From the NCBI GenBank assembly GCA_022865365.1, contig JALHSW010000036.1, positions 1 through 24,150 on the forward strand: a DNA stretch of 24,150 nt, given 5' to 3'. The notes under the pieces were generated by a model. The model did not search any database, had not been told where the DNA came from, and was given only the letters and a program-made list of their open reading frames with translations. Position numbers and translations under genes: made by a program. Below are positions 1 to 7,465 of the stretch, piece by piece; the first letter of the stretch is position 1, and every line of letters starts with the position of its first letter. Origin of the DNA: Acidimicrobiia bacterium. Its GTDB lineage: Bacteria; Actinomycetota; Acidimicrobiia; IMCC26256; PALSA-555.

Positions 1-98
1 GCGACCAGATCGTCGACCGAGAGCCGGGCCTCGGCTACGAGGCGACGCAGCGCCGGGGTTCGACGCAGCCGTCGGGGTCGATGCTCGGGAAACGCCAT
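1..98 (-). CDS. hemB: delta-aminolevulinic acid dehydratase (porphobilinogen synthase), 5' end only
   Basis: Only the first 32 codons lie in the window; the gene runs off the left edge. The reading from ATG at 98 gives MAFPEHRPRRLRRTPALRRL followed by VAEARLSVDDLV, the typical N-terminus of actinobacterial HemB just before its APLFV strand. The enzyme condenses two 5-aminolevulinate molecules to porphobilinogen, the substrate of HemC encoded in the same operon. It is the last gene of the minus-strand hem cluster, 61 nt after the cobA-hemD stop. There is no strong Shine-Dalgarno. An ATG at 106 is out of frame. The identification rests on a short stretch plus gene order. Confidence 0.85.
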   Translation of the reverse strand, partial: MAFPEHRPRRLRRTPALRRLVAEARLSVDDLV

Positions 99-128
99 CC
101 CGCCATGGTAGGGGCCGTCCTCCCGCCC

Positions 129-166
129 GTGGCCAAGGTGTCCGTCAGTGGCCAAGGTGTCAGCCG
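129..166. repeat. short tandem duplication across the cobA-hemD stop codon
   Basis: The 14-mer GTGGCCAAGGTGTC occurs at 129-142 and again at 148-161, a 19-bp period. The right-hand copy reaches into the last codon and stop codon (160-162) of cobA-hemD; the left copy lies in the gap before hemB. It looks like a small slippage duplication; no function is evident. Confidence 0.7.
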
Positions 167-1623
167 CCAAGCGCCTCCGCGACGGCCCTGACCAGACCCT
201 CGATCGTGTGCGGATCCGCCTCGGCGTCGACCCGCAGGCCGCGTTCGCTTGCCGTGGCCGACGTGACCGGGCCGATCGAGATCACGAGCGGTTGCGGGCC
301 GGTGAGCTCGCCGATCGCATCGACGAAGTTGGTGACGGTCGAGGACGAGGTGAAGGTGAGTGCGTCGACCTTCCCGGCGCGAATCTGCTCCACGACCGAC
401 GGGTCCGGCTCGGCCGGCACCGTCCGGTAGACGGCCAGCACGTCGACGAGGTAGCCGCGCTCACCGAGGCCCTCCGGGAGGACGTCGCGAGCCTGCTCGG
501 CCCGGGCGAGCAGCACAGGTTCGCCCGGCGCCCCCGGCGCGGGAAACCCTTCGAGCAGCGATTCGGCGACGAAGCGATCGGGGATCAGATCAGGTCGCAG
601 TCCCCGCGCCTCGAGCGCGGCCGCAGTGCCGGGCCCGATGGCAGCGAGGCGCAGCCCTCCGAGCGCACGGGCATCGAGCCCCGCGGCATCCAACCCGCGC
701 TCGAAGAACGCGCGAACCCCGTTCGCGGAAGTGAACACGAGCCACGCGTACCGACCCAACGCAGGAAGCTCGAAGTCGACCGGCTCGACCCGAATCGCCG
801 GGAGCTCGAGCACCTCGGCGCCGAGCGCCTCGAGCTGCAGACGGAGCTCGCTCGCCTGCTCGCGGGCCCGCGTGACCACGATCCGCTTCCCGAACAGCGG
901 TCGTGTCTCGAACCATCCGAGGTCGAGCGCGGCGACATCCCCGACGACGATGGCCGACGGTGCTCGCACTCCGGCGGCGGCGATGGTCGCGAGCGTCGCA
1001 CGAACCGTCTGTTGATCCGGGCGTGTCCCGTTGCGCACCGCCGCGACCGGCGTCTCGGGCGCGCGCCCCCCGGCGATGAGCCGAGCGGCGATGTCGGCGA
1101 GGCCGGCCGCGCCCATGAGGATCACGAGCGTGCCGCCGACGCGGGCAAGTGCTTCCCACTCGACGTCGGTCCGGCCCTTCTCCGGGTCTTCGTGACCGGG
1201 GACGATGGTGACGTGCGTCGACAGGCCCCGGTGCGTGACCGGGATGCCGCCATAGGCCGGGGCGGAGATGGCGCTCGTGATCCCGGGCACGACCTCGAAC
1301 GGCACGCCCGCCGCCATCAGCGCTTCGGCTTCTTCGCCCCCACGACCGAACACGAACGGGTCCCCGCCCTTGAGCCGAACGACCCGCTTCCCTGCCGTAC
1401 CGTGTTCCACCAGGAGGGCGTTGATCCGCTCCTGGTCCATCTCGACGTTCCCCGGGGCCTTGCCCACCGAGACGCGCAACGCGTCGGGCGGAGCAAGGTC
1501 GAGGAGCACCGGGTTCGCCAGGCGATCGTGCACGACGACATCCGCCGTGGCGAGCACCTCGGCGCCCCGACGGGTGAGCAGGCCGGGGTCACCGGGACCG
1601 GCCCCGACGAGCCAGACGGTCAT
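160..1623 (-). CDS. cobA-hemD: uroporphyrinogen-III C-methyltransferase / uroporphyrinogen-III synthase fusion (CobA-HemD)
   Basis: Two-domain enzyme of 487 residues. Residues 1-240 are a SUMT/CobA domain with the SAM-binding loop VGAGPGDPGLLT (6-17), GGDPFVFGRGGEE (86-98), PGITS (113-117) and VTHRG (129-133); it methylates uroporphyrinogen III to precorrin-2. Residues from about 244 are a HemD domain beginning FGKRIVVTRA, with FTSANGVRAF (297-306) and FTSSSTVTNF (424-433); it cyclises hydroxymethylbilane to uroporphyrinogen III. Such fusions are common in Actinobacteria. The ATG at 1623 overlaps the hemC stop by 4 nt (ATGA), implying translational coupling. The single protein makes the branch-point metabolite for haem and also the first step toward sirohaem, completed by the precorrin-2 dehydrogenase at 3820-4485. 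Confidence 0.95.
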   Translation of the reverse strand: MTVWLVGAGPGDPGLLTRRGAEVLATADVVVHDRLANPVLLDLAPPDALRVSVGKAPGNVEMDQERINALLVEHGTAGKRVVRLKGGDPFVFGRGGEEAEALMAAGVPFEVVPGITSAISAPAYGGIPVTHRGLSTHVTIVPGHEDPEKGRTDVEWEALARVGGTLVILMGAAGLADIAARLIAGGRAPETPVAAVRNGTRPDQQTVRATLATIAAAGVRAPSAIVVGDVAALDLGWFETRPLFGKRIVVTRAREQASELRLQLEALGAEVLELPAIRVEPVDFELPALGRYAWLVFTSANGVRAFFERGLDAAGLDARALGGLRLAAIGPGTAAALEARGLRPDLIPDRFVAESLLEGFPAPGAPGEPVLLARAEQARDVLPEGLGERGYLVDVLAVYRTVPAEPDPSVVEQIRAGKVDALTFTSSSTVTNFVDAIGELTGPQPLVISIGPVTSATASERGLRVDAEADPHTIEGLVRAVAEALGG

Positions 1624-2540
1624 CGCTCGGCCCCAGCAGGGCCGGCCTCGAACAGGTCGCCGTCGAACATGGCCTGCAGCGTGGCCGCGACGCGACGCCC
1701 GGCGGCGTCGGGATCCGCATCCGTGTCGGTCGTGCGCACGATCGACCGACCGTCGGGGGTCGCGAGCAGGCCCTCAATCGTCACGGGGGCGATCGTCACC
1801 TCGGCGTCCGCCATGACGGAAGCGTGCGCGCCGACCGGGAGCGAGCACCCGCCGCCGAGCTCTGCGAGGAATGCGCGCTCGGCGTCGACGGGCCGGCGCA
1901 CCGCGGCGTCCTCGATGGCCGCGAGCAACGCGAGCGTGTCCGCATCGTCGGCGCGACACTCGACCGCAAGCGCCCCCTGGGCAACCTGGGGCAGCATCAC
2001 CGACGGCTCGAGACGCTCGGCGATCCGATCGGCCAGACCGAGGCGGTCGAACGCGGCAGCTGCGACCACGATCGCGGCGTATCGCGACGCCTGGTCGAGG
2101 CGGGTGTGCATGTTGCCGCGCAGCTCGGCAAAGCCGAGGTCGGGTCGCAGCGCGGCGAGTTGCGCACGCCGCCGTACCGAACCGGTCGCGACGACCGCCC
2201 CGGTCGGGAGCGCGTCCAGGGTGGACCCCACGAGTGCGTCACGTGCGTCGGCGCGCTCGGGGATCGCCGCCAGCACGAGTCCATCAGGAGTGACGGCCGG
2301 GAGGTCCTTCGCCGAGTGCACCGCGACATCCGCGCGTCCGTCGAGCACCGCCTCCTGCACCTCCTTGACGAAGACGCCGGCACCACCGATCGAATGCAGC
2401 GGAACGTCGGTTCGTCGGTCACCGGTGGTCTCCACCAGCACCAGCTCGGCTTCGACCCCACCCCGGGCACCGAGCAACTCGACGACACGCTCGGCCTGCC
2501 AACGAGCAAGCGCGCTCCCACGGGTCGCGACCCGCATCAC
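1620..2540 (-). CDS. hemC: hydroxymethylbilane synthase (porphobilinogen deaminase)
   Basis: 306 residues, usual length for HemC, which polymerises four porphobilinogen units into hydroxymethylbilane. Diagnostic parts are RVATRGSALARWQ near the N-terminus, the active-site HSAKDLP (75-81), GSVRRRAQL (120-128), RGNMHTRLD (141-149) and the cofactor loop LGGGCSLPVGAHA, where Cys232 should carry the dipyrromethane cofactor. The reading opens GTG-ATG. The GTG at 2540 overlaps the hemA stop by 4 nt and the ATG at 2537 by 1 nt, so the start is uncertain by one codon. The 3' end overlaps the cobA-hemD start by 4 nt. Confidence 0.97.
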   Translation of the reverse strand: MMRVATRGSALARWQAERVVELLGARGGVEAELVLVETTGDRRTDVPLHSIGGAGVFVKEVQEAVLDGRADVAVHSAKDLPAVTPDGLVLAAIPERADARDALVGSTLDALPTGAVVATGSVRRRAQLAALRPDLGFAELRGNMHTRLDQASRYAAIVVAAAAFDRLGLADRIAERLEPSVMLPQVAQGALAVECRADDADTLALLAAIEDAAVRRPVDAERAFLAELGGGCSLPVGAHASVMADAEVTIAPVTIEGLLATPDGRSIVRTTDTDADPDAAGRRVAATLQAMFDGDLFEAGPAGAER

Positions 2541-3844
2541 CCTTCGGCGTCGGGCATCGGGGGATCTTCACCCGTCGGGAGATCTTCGAGCGCGAAGAGC
2601 GCGGCGAGCGCATCCGCGTACAGCTCGCCACGGGCCGAGCCGGCGGCGTCCTTGAGCCGGACCGTCGGCTCGTGCAACAGCTTGTTCATGAGGCCGCGGG
2701 TGACCTGATCGATCATGTCTCGCGTGCTTGGATCGAGTGCCGAGAGCTTCGACGAGTGGCGATCGAGCTCGCTCTGGCGGAGCTCCTCGGCGCGCTCGCG
2801 CAGGCTCGTCACGAGCGGCGCGACCTCGCGGGCGAGCCGCTCCATCCGGAGCCGGTCGATCTCGTCGGTGATGATGACGCGCACCTTGCCGACCTCGGCC
2901 CGCCGGTTCTGGAGTGACTGCTCGCCGACGGCCTTCAGGTCGTCGATGTCGAGCAACATCACCCCGAAGACGTTGGCGACCCCGGGATCGACGTCGCGGG
3001 GCACGGCGATGTCGACGACGAGCAGCGCACGCCCGTCGCGGCGACGCATGACCTCTTCCATGTCGGCGCGCTCAACGAGGGTCCCCGGTGCACCCGTCGA
3101 TGAGAGCAGCACGTCGCTCGACACCAGCACGTCGAGCACGTCGTCGAGCGGTACCGCCCGGCCACCGACACGACTGGCGAGCTCACGACCGCGCGCGCGA
3201 CTGCGGTTCGCGACGACGATCTCGCCGACACCAGCGCCCGACAGCGCCATCGCCATTCCCTCACCGACGTCGCCCGCGCCCAGCAGCAGCACTCGCCGAC
3301 CCTCGAGTGACCCCAGGCGCTCGGCGGCCACCTGTACCGCGGCCGACGACACCGAGACCGCGTGGCGCCCGATGCCCGTCTCCGTGCGAGCCCGCTTGCC
3401 CACCTCGACGGCGTGGCGGAAGGTTCGCGAGAGGAACTGCCCGACCGTGCTCTCGCGCTCGGCGGCGCTCCAGGCTTCACGGACCTGTCCGAGGATCTCG
3501 CCCTCGCCGATGATCATCGAGTCGAGGCCCGAGGCGACCCCGAAGAGGTGCGCCACTGCCGCGTCGTCGTGGTACGTGTACAGCTGCTCGCCAATGAGGT
3601 CCGGATCGACCCCCGACTGGTCGGCGAGGAAGTGCCGCACGTCGTCGACGCCATCGTGGAAGCGCGTCGTGCGCGCGTAGACCTCGGTTCGGTTGCACGT
3701 CGAGAGCAGGACGACCTCGGCGAGGTGCTCCCGACCGGTGAGGTCGTGGAGCGCCTTGGGCAGAGCCGTCGAAGCCACGGTCATCCGCTCGAGCAGATCG
3801 ACCGCAGCCGTGCGGTGGTTCAGTCCAACGACGACGAGAGACAC
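2537..3844 (-). CDS. hemA: glutamyl-tRNA reductase
   Basis: 435 residues. The enzyme reduces glutamyl-tRNA to glutamate-1-semialdehyde, the committed step of the C5 tetrapyrrole route. The N-terminus VVVGLNHRTAAVDLLERM, the catalytic nucleophile Cys50 in LLSTCNRTEVY, GEGEILGQVREAW, the NADPH-binding VLLLGAGDVGEGMA and the dimerisation tail are all present. The open frame extends upstream to 4003, but family length and the VGLNHRT start place the true start at GTG 3844. It is preceded by AAGGAG with an 11-nt spacer, lying inside the preceding precorrin-2 dehydrogenase gene (25-nt overlap). No hemL is in the window, so glutamate-1-semialdehyde aminomutase must be elsewhere or beyond hemB. Confidence 0.95.
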   Translation of the reverse strand: MSLVVVGLNHRTAAVDLLERMTVASTALPKALHDLTGREHLAEVVLLSTCNRTEVYARTTRFHDGVDDVRHFLADQSGVDPDLIGEQLYTYHDDAAVAHLFGVASGLDSMIIGEGEILGQVREAWSAAERESTVGQFLSRTFRHAVEVGKRARTETGIGRHAVSVSSAAVQVAAERLGSLEGRRVLLLGAGDVGEGMAMALSGAGVGEIVVANRSRARGRELASRVGGRAVPLDDVLDVLVSSDVLLSSTGAPGTLVERADMEEVMRRRDGRALLVVDIAVPRDVDPGVANVFGVMLLDIDDLKAVGEQSLQNRRAEVGKVRVIITDEIDRLRMERLAREVAPLVTSLRERAEELRQSELDRHSSKLSALDPSTRDMIDQVTRGLMNKLLHEPTVRLKDAAGSARGELYADALAALFALEDLPTGEDPPMPDAEG

Positions 3845-4485
3845 GCCTGGAGAAGCTCCTTGGCCTCGGCCGTTCGGCCGTCCCGTACCAGTTCGAGCAT
3901 GCCCGAGTCGAGGGCACGTCGCCAATCGACGGTCTCGCTCGAGGTGCCCCCGGCCCGGAGCTCTTCTCTGGCCTCGGAGAGCAGCTCGAGCAGGCCAGCC
4001 CACTCCGGGCCCATCTCCTGGGCCACGTGGTCCTTGAGATAGGTGGCCAGGGCCGGGCTTCGACCGCCCGTACCCACCGTGACGACCAGATCACCCTGGC
4101 GGACGACCGACATCAGCGTGAACGAGCAGTTCGACGGATCGTCCGCGGCGTTCACCCAGACCCTTCGGACCTCGCCGGCCTCGAACACAGCCCGATTCAC
4201 CGCCGCCGTGCTGGTGGCGGCGGTCGCGAGCCACGCGCCGTCGAGGTCGGTCGCCTCGAAGGGGCGCTCGGCGACCGTGATGCGCCCCTCGTCGCGCGCG
4301 GCCTGGAGCTCGCCGACGAGATCGGGGGCCACGACGTGAACGACCGCGCCGGCTTCGAGCAGCGCTTCGATCTTGCGTGCCGCGATCCGCCCGCCACCGA
4401 CGACGACGCAGCGCCGCCCGCGGACCAACAGGTTGACCGGGTACCCGACGAGGCCCGGACGGCCCGGCTCCGCCGGCGCGTTCAC
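3820..4485 (-). CDS. precorrin-2 dehydrogenase (siroheme synthase N-terminal domain)
   Basis: 221 residues, a stand-alone CysG-N/SirC/Met8-type NAD-dependent dehydrogenase that oxidises precorrin-2 to sirohydrochlorin. Seen: Rossmann loop VVVGGGRIAARKIEALLEAG (one dinucleotide site, 27-46), VNAADDPSNCSF (111-122) and GTGGRSPALATYLKD (138-152). There is no CbiX/SirB-type chelatase domain, so iron insertion must come from another protein. The start GTG at 4485 overlaps the rex stop by 4 nt (GTGA); the longer open frame to 5250 is the shadow of rex. The 3' end carries the RBS of hemA. With the CobA domain downstream it gives the sirohaem branch of this operon. Confidence 0.9.
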   Translation of the reverse strand: MNAPAEPGRPGLVGYPVNLLVRGRRCVVVGGGRIAARKIEALLEAGAVVHVVAPDLVGELQAARDEGRITVAERPFEATDLDGAWLATAATSTAAVNRAVFEAGEVRRVWVNAADDPSNCSFTLMSVVRQGDLVVTVGTGGRSPALATYLKDHVAQEMGPEWAGLLELLSEAREELRAGGTSSETVDWRRALDSGMLELVRDGRTAEAKELLQACLSSSLD

Positions 4486-5177
4486 GTCACACCGGCGCGC
4501 GGCCTGGGATCGCGGAGACCCGGGGCGTCGGCGCCCAGTGCTGCAGGCATCCGGTGCTGTTGGTAGAAGGACAAGATCTGCAGCTCGGTCGCGAGGTCGA
4601 CCTTGCGCAGCGAGACGCCGCTCGGCACCGTCACGACCGCGGGTGCGAAGTTGAGGATCGAGCCGACGCCGGCGGCGACGAGGCGATCGGCGACCTCTTG
4701 GGCTGCCGCAGCGGGGGTCGCGATCACGCCGATCGCGACTTCGCGGTCGGCCACGAGCGCGTCGAGATCGTCGATCCCTTCGATCGTGAGCTCCCCGACG
4801 CGCTCCCCCACCTTGCTCGCGTCGGCGTCCACGAGCGCCACGATACGGAAGCCCCGGGCGCCGAAGCCGTGGTAGTTGGCCAACGCGTGACCGAGGTTGC
4901 CGAGACCCACGATGGCGACCGGCGAGTCGTGGGTGAGGCCGAGCTCGCGTGCGATCTCGTCGACGAGCGCGGCCACGGCGTACCCCACGCCACGCGTGCC
5001 GTAGGACCCGAGATGCGAGAGATCCTTGCGGACCTTCGCCGCGTTGACACCGGCCAACTCGGCCAGCTGCTCGGACGAGACCGTCGAGAGGGCCTGATCG
5101 GTCATCTCGAGCAGCGCCCGGTAGTAGAGCGGCAGTCGGGCGACGGTCGCCTCGGGGATGCGACGAGCCTCGGAGAT
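4482..5177 (-). CDS. rex: redox-sensing transcriptional repressor Rex
   Basis: 231 residues as called. The winged helix carries IPEATVARLPLYYRALLEM (7-25), TVSSEQLAELAGVNAAKVRKD and LSHLGSYGTRGVGY (53-66). A Rossmann domain with VGLGNLGHALANY (90-102) binds NADH/NAD+. VIATPAAAAQ and SILNFAP are conserved family motifs. Rex represses respiratory and fermentative genes when NADH is low. The start is unusual: no ATG/GTG/TTG lies at the expected place, but AUC at 5177 sits 7 nt after a perfect GAGGAG (5185-5190) and gives the usual N-terminal length. The alternative GTG at 5246 (254 aa) has no Shine-Dalgarno. Rex heads the haem operon, as in other Actinobacteria, and a candidate operator lies upstream (5276-5291), suggesting autoregulation of the cluster. 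Confidence 0.92.
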   Translation of the reverse strand: MSEARRIPEATVARLPLYYRALLEMTDQALSTVSSEQLAELAGVNAAKVRKDLSHLGSYGTRGVGYAVAALVDEIARELGLTHDSPVAIVGLGNLGHALANYHGFGARGFRIVALVDADASKVGERVGELTIEGIDDLDALVADREVAIGVIATPAAAAQEVADRLVAAGVGSILNFAPAVVTVPSGVSLRKVDLATELQILSFYQQHRMPAALGADAPGLRDPRPRAGVT

Positions 5178-5261
5178 GGCGGCGCTCCTCGCTCGGCGGG
5201 GCGTGGTTGGCCTCGGGCCCGGGGCCTGGGCAGGCAGTCTCGGCACACACGTGCCGGCACG

Positions 5262-5267
5262 ATCGTA
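5262..5267 (-). promoter_or_regulatory. -10 box of the rex-hem operon promoter
   Basis: On the minus strand the hexamer is TACGAT. A poor -35 (GTGAAT, 17-nt spacing) lies inside the candidate Rex operator. The predicted transcript start near 5255 would leave an untranslated leader of about 78 nt before the AUC at 5177. Inferred from consensus only. Confidence 0.4.
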
Positions 5268-5275
5268 CCGCCGCT

Positions 5276-5291
5276 CGTGCACGGATTCACA
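5276..5291 (-). promoter_or_regulatory. candidate Rex operator (ROP) between rex and the divergent membrane-protein gene
   Basis: On the minus strand the site reads TGTGAATCCGTGCACG, preceded by a further T. The actinobacterial Rex operator is close to TGTGAACGCGTTCACA. The left half-site is perfect (6/6) and the right half matches 4/6. It overlaps the probable -35 region of the rex promoter, the expected place for autorepression, and lies 49 nt upstream of the plus-strand gene at 5340. Assigned by consensus and location. Confidence 0.55.
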
Positions 5292-5339
5292 AGGTCTGGT
5301 GAGGCCAGGCCGAGGAGGGCGGGCCTTCGCTCGACGGCG

Positions 5340-6083
5340 ATGGTCACCGGCCTCGCCTTCCTCGCGACGGCCGTGGCGTCGCTCTTCGCCGAAGCCACGC
5401 TGGTGCGCTACACGCAACGCCGCACGCCCCACCTGGCCGCCTGGACCGTGGCGCTGGCGATGTTCGCCCTGGCGTCGGCGGCACTCGCCGTGGGCGTCTC
5501 CACCGGATGGGACAACGGCACGTTCCGGGTCTTCTATCTGCTCGGTGCGGTGCTCGACGTCCCGTGGCTCGCGCTCGGGACCGTGTGCCTGCTGCTCGGA
5601 GCCGACGTCGGGCGACGGGTCCGCTGGTTCCTCGTGTTCTTCTCGGGTCTCGCGACCGGGGTGCTCCTCAGCGCGCCGATGGCCGCAGTGTCGGGCACCG
5701 AGATCCCGGTGGGCAAGGACGTGTTCGGTGCGTTCCCCCGCGCGCTCGCCGCGGTCGGGAGTGGCGTCGGCGCCGTCGTGATCCTGGCCGGCGCAGTCTG
5801 GTCCGCAGCACGCTACGCGCGGGATCGATCCACGCCGGGACATGCTCGGCTCGCCGCGGCAAACGGGCTCATCGCACTCGGCACCCTCGTGCTCTCGAGC
5901 GGCGGTCTCGTCCAGGGTCTGGTCGGGCACGACGAGGCGTTCACGCTGAGCCTCGCGGTCGGGATCAGCGTGATCTACGCCGGGTTCCTCGTCGCCGAGG
6001 GTCGCAGCTCACGGCGCAGCAGCTTGCCTGCGACGGATCGCGGCAGCTCGTCGACGACCTCGATGCGAGACGGGCACTTGTAA
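5340..6083 (+). CDS. seven-TM integral membrane protein of unknown function
   Basis: 247 residues with seven hydrophobic segments, at about 3-22, 33-52, 62-87, 94-112, 136-154, 173-195 and 201-220. The tail from 221 is Ser/Arg-rich and hydrophilic. I recognise no enzyme motif; it resembles actinobacterial hypothetical membrane proteins (segment DVPWLALGTV). ATG at 5340 was chosen because the first TM starts there. It has only a distant purine-rich stretch upstream, and GTG at 5277 is an in-frame alternative lying in the candidate Rex site. Residues 212-247 are encoded by DNA that is antisense to the conserved 3' end of the acyl-CoA ligase. The shared intergenic Rex site suggests possible redox regulation, an inference. 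Confidence 0.75.
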   Translation: MVTGLAFLATAVASLFAEATLVRYTQRRTPHLAAWTVALAMFALASAALAVGVSTGWDNGTFRVFYLLGAVLDVPWLALGTVCLLLGADVGRRVRWFLVFFSGLATGVLLSAPMAAVSGTEIPVGKDVFGAFPRALAAVGSGVGAVVILAGAVWSAARYARDRSTPGHARLAAANGLIALGTLVLSSGGLVQGLVGHDEAFTLSLAVGISVIYAGFLVAEGRSSRRSSLPATDRGSSSTTSMRDGHL

Positions 6084-7447
6084 CGGGCCAGCGCGCGTGC
6101 ACACTGCTCGCCCAGCGCGGCAACGTCGAGCGTCGTCTCGGGAGTAGCCGCGACGAACGCGACGACCGTCTCTCCGGTGCGGGGGCTGGGCTCGCCGACC
6201 ACGGCGGCGTCGAGCACCCCGGGCTGGCCCCGCAGCACGTCCTCGACCTCGATCGGGTACACGTTGAAGCCCGACACGATGATGAGGTCCTTGGCCCGAT
6301 CGACGAGGCGGAGGTCGCCGTGCTCCTCGACCACCGCGACATCGCCGGTGCGGAGCCAACCGTCGGGGGTGAGCACGCGAGCACTGGCCTCGTCGTCGTG
6401 CCAGTACCCGGGGAAGACGTTGGGGCCCCGCACCCAGAGCTCGCCCGGGTCGCCGTCGAGCACGTCGGCCCCGTCGCCGTCGACGACCCGCACCTCGACC
6501 CCGGGAAGGGGTGGGCCGATCGATCCGGGTCGGGGCTCGCTCCCGCCGAGCGCCGTGGTCGTGACGATCGGTGCAGCTTCGGTGAGTCCGTAGCCCTGGT
6601 GGACCACGACGCCGAAGCGCTCGTGGAACGCCGCACCGACCTCGGGGGGGAGGGGCGCGGCACCGGAGACCGCGAGTCGCACCGACCCGAACGTCTCCGG
6701 CGAGATGTCGAGGGCCAGCCACTGCGAGTACATCGTGGGCACACCGGCCAGGACGGTGACGTCGTGGCGGCCGACGATCTCAGCGGCCTCGCCCGCGTCG
6801 AAGCGCGACTCGAGCGCGACGGTCGCCCCCGCGGCGAGCGAGACGCCAAGGACGACGTTGAGGCCGAACACGTGGTGGAAGGGCAGCGACCCGAGCATCA
6901 CGTCGTCGCGCAGGACGCGCAGCCCCGGGTGATCGAGCACCTGCGCGATGTTCGCGGCCAAGTTTGCCTGCGTGAGCACAGCGGCCTTCGGTGCCCCCGC
7001 GGTGCCCGACGTGAAGAGGAGCACCGCGGCGGCGTCGGGGTCTCGCTCCGCACGAGCTACGGGTCCAGGTCCCGTCTGATCGAGGTCGATGCTCATCACG
7101 GTCGCGCCGGCGGCCTCGAGCTCGGCCACCGAGCGACCGACGGCGAGCCCCAACCGCGGCGAGACCGCTTCGAGCTGATGGGCGAGCTCCTCGGTCGGCG
7201 CCGAGGGGTTGAGTGGGACAGCGACCGCGCCGACGTGGAGGGTCGCGAGGTAGGCGACCACGAACGCTTCGTTGTTCGGGCTGAGGATTGCGACTCGATC
7301 TCCGGGCTCGACCCCCTCGGCCACCAACGCACCGGCGCGGCGGGCGACCGAGTCCTCGAGCTCGCCGTAGGTGGTGGCCCCCCGTTCACCGAGCAATGCC
7401 ACCGCCTCGGGACCGCCGGCCCCGAGCAGTCGCCCCACCAGGTTCAC
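5975..7447 (-). CDS. AMP-forming acyl-CoA synthetase / ligase (ANL superfamily)
   Basis: 490 residues, a complete ANL adenylating enzyme that activates a carboxylic acid with ATP and joins it to CoA. Motifs in order are the P-loop LFTSGTAGAPKAAVLT (144-159), SLPFHHVFGLNV (187-198), GYGLTE (285-290), GELWVRGPNVFPGYW (335-349), WLRTGDVA (364-371), hinge DRAKDLIIVSGFNVYPIEVE (383-402) and the C-terminal catalytic Lys475 in SVAGKLLRREL. It is slightly short for a long-chain enzyme, so a medium-chain or aromatic acid is plausible; the substrate cannot be told. The GTG start at 7447 lies in a 17-bp duplication, and its GTGA overlaps the stop of a short upstream reading frame. The 3' end overlaps the convergent membrane-protein gene by 109 bp. 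Confidence 0.93.
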   Translation of the reverse strand: MNLVGRLLGAGGPEAVALLGERGATTYGELEDSVARRAGALVAEGVEPGDRVAILSPNNEAFVVAYLATLHVGAVAVPLNPSAPTEELAHQLEAVSPRLGLAVGRSVAELEAAGATVMSIDLDQTGPGPVARAERDPDAAAVLLFTSGTAGAPKAAVLTQANLAANIAQVLDHPGLRVLRDDVMLGSLPFHHVFGLNVVLGVSLAAGATVALESRFDAGEAAEIVGRHDVTVLAGVPTMYSQWLALDISPETFGSVRLAVSGAAPLPPEVGAAFHERFGVVVHQGYGLTEAAPIVTTTALGGSEPRPGSIGPPLPGVEVRVVDGDGADVLDGDPGELWVRGPNVFPGYWHDDEASARVLTPDGWLRTGDVAVVEEHGDLRLVDRAKDLIIVSGFNVYPIEVEDVLRGQPGVLDAAVVGEPSPRTGETVVAFVAATPETTLDVAALGEQCARALARYKCPSRIEVVDELPRSVAGKLLRRELRPSATRNPA

Positions 7448-7465
7448 GTGGTCACCAGGTTCACG
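7436..7465. repeat. 17-bp tandem duplication of the acyl-CoA ligase start region
   Basis: CACCAGGTTCACG occurs at 7436-7448 and 7453-7465. On the minus strand each copy reads GTGAACCTGGTG, so the ligase start (M-N-L-V) exists twice, 17 bp apart and therefore out of frame. The upstream copy encodes M-N-L-V-T-T followed by a TGA that overlaps the true ligase GTG. Confidence 0.85.

Noticed and set aside
148..2655. 835-residue plus-strand open frame across the hem genes.
   Set aside because: Low-complexity, Arg/Glu/Pro-rich product antisense to well-supported cobA-hemD and hemC; a typical high-GC shadow frame.
3845..4003. N-terminal extension of hemA to 4003.
   Set aside because: The extension lies out of frame over the precorrin-2 dehydrogenase gene and looks unlike protein; family start VVVGLNHRT lies at GTG 3844.
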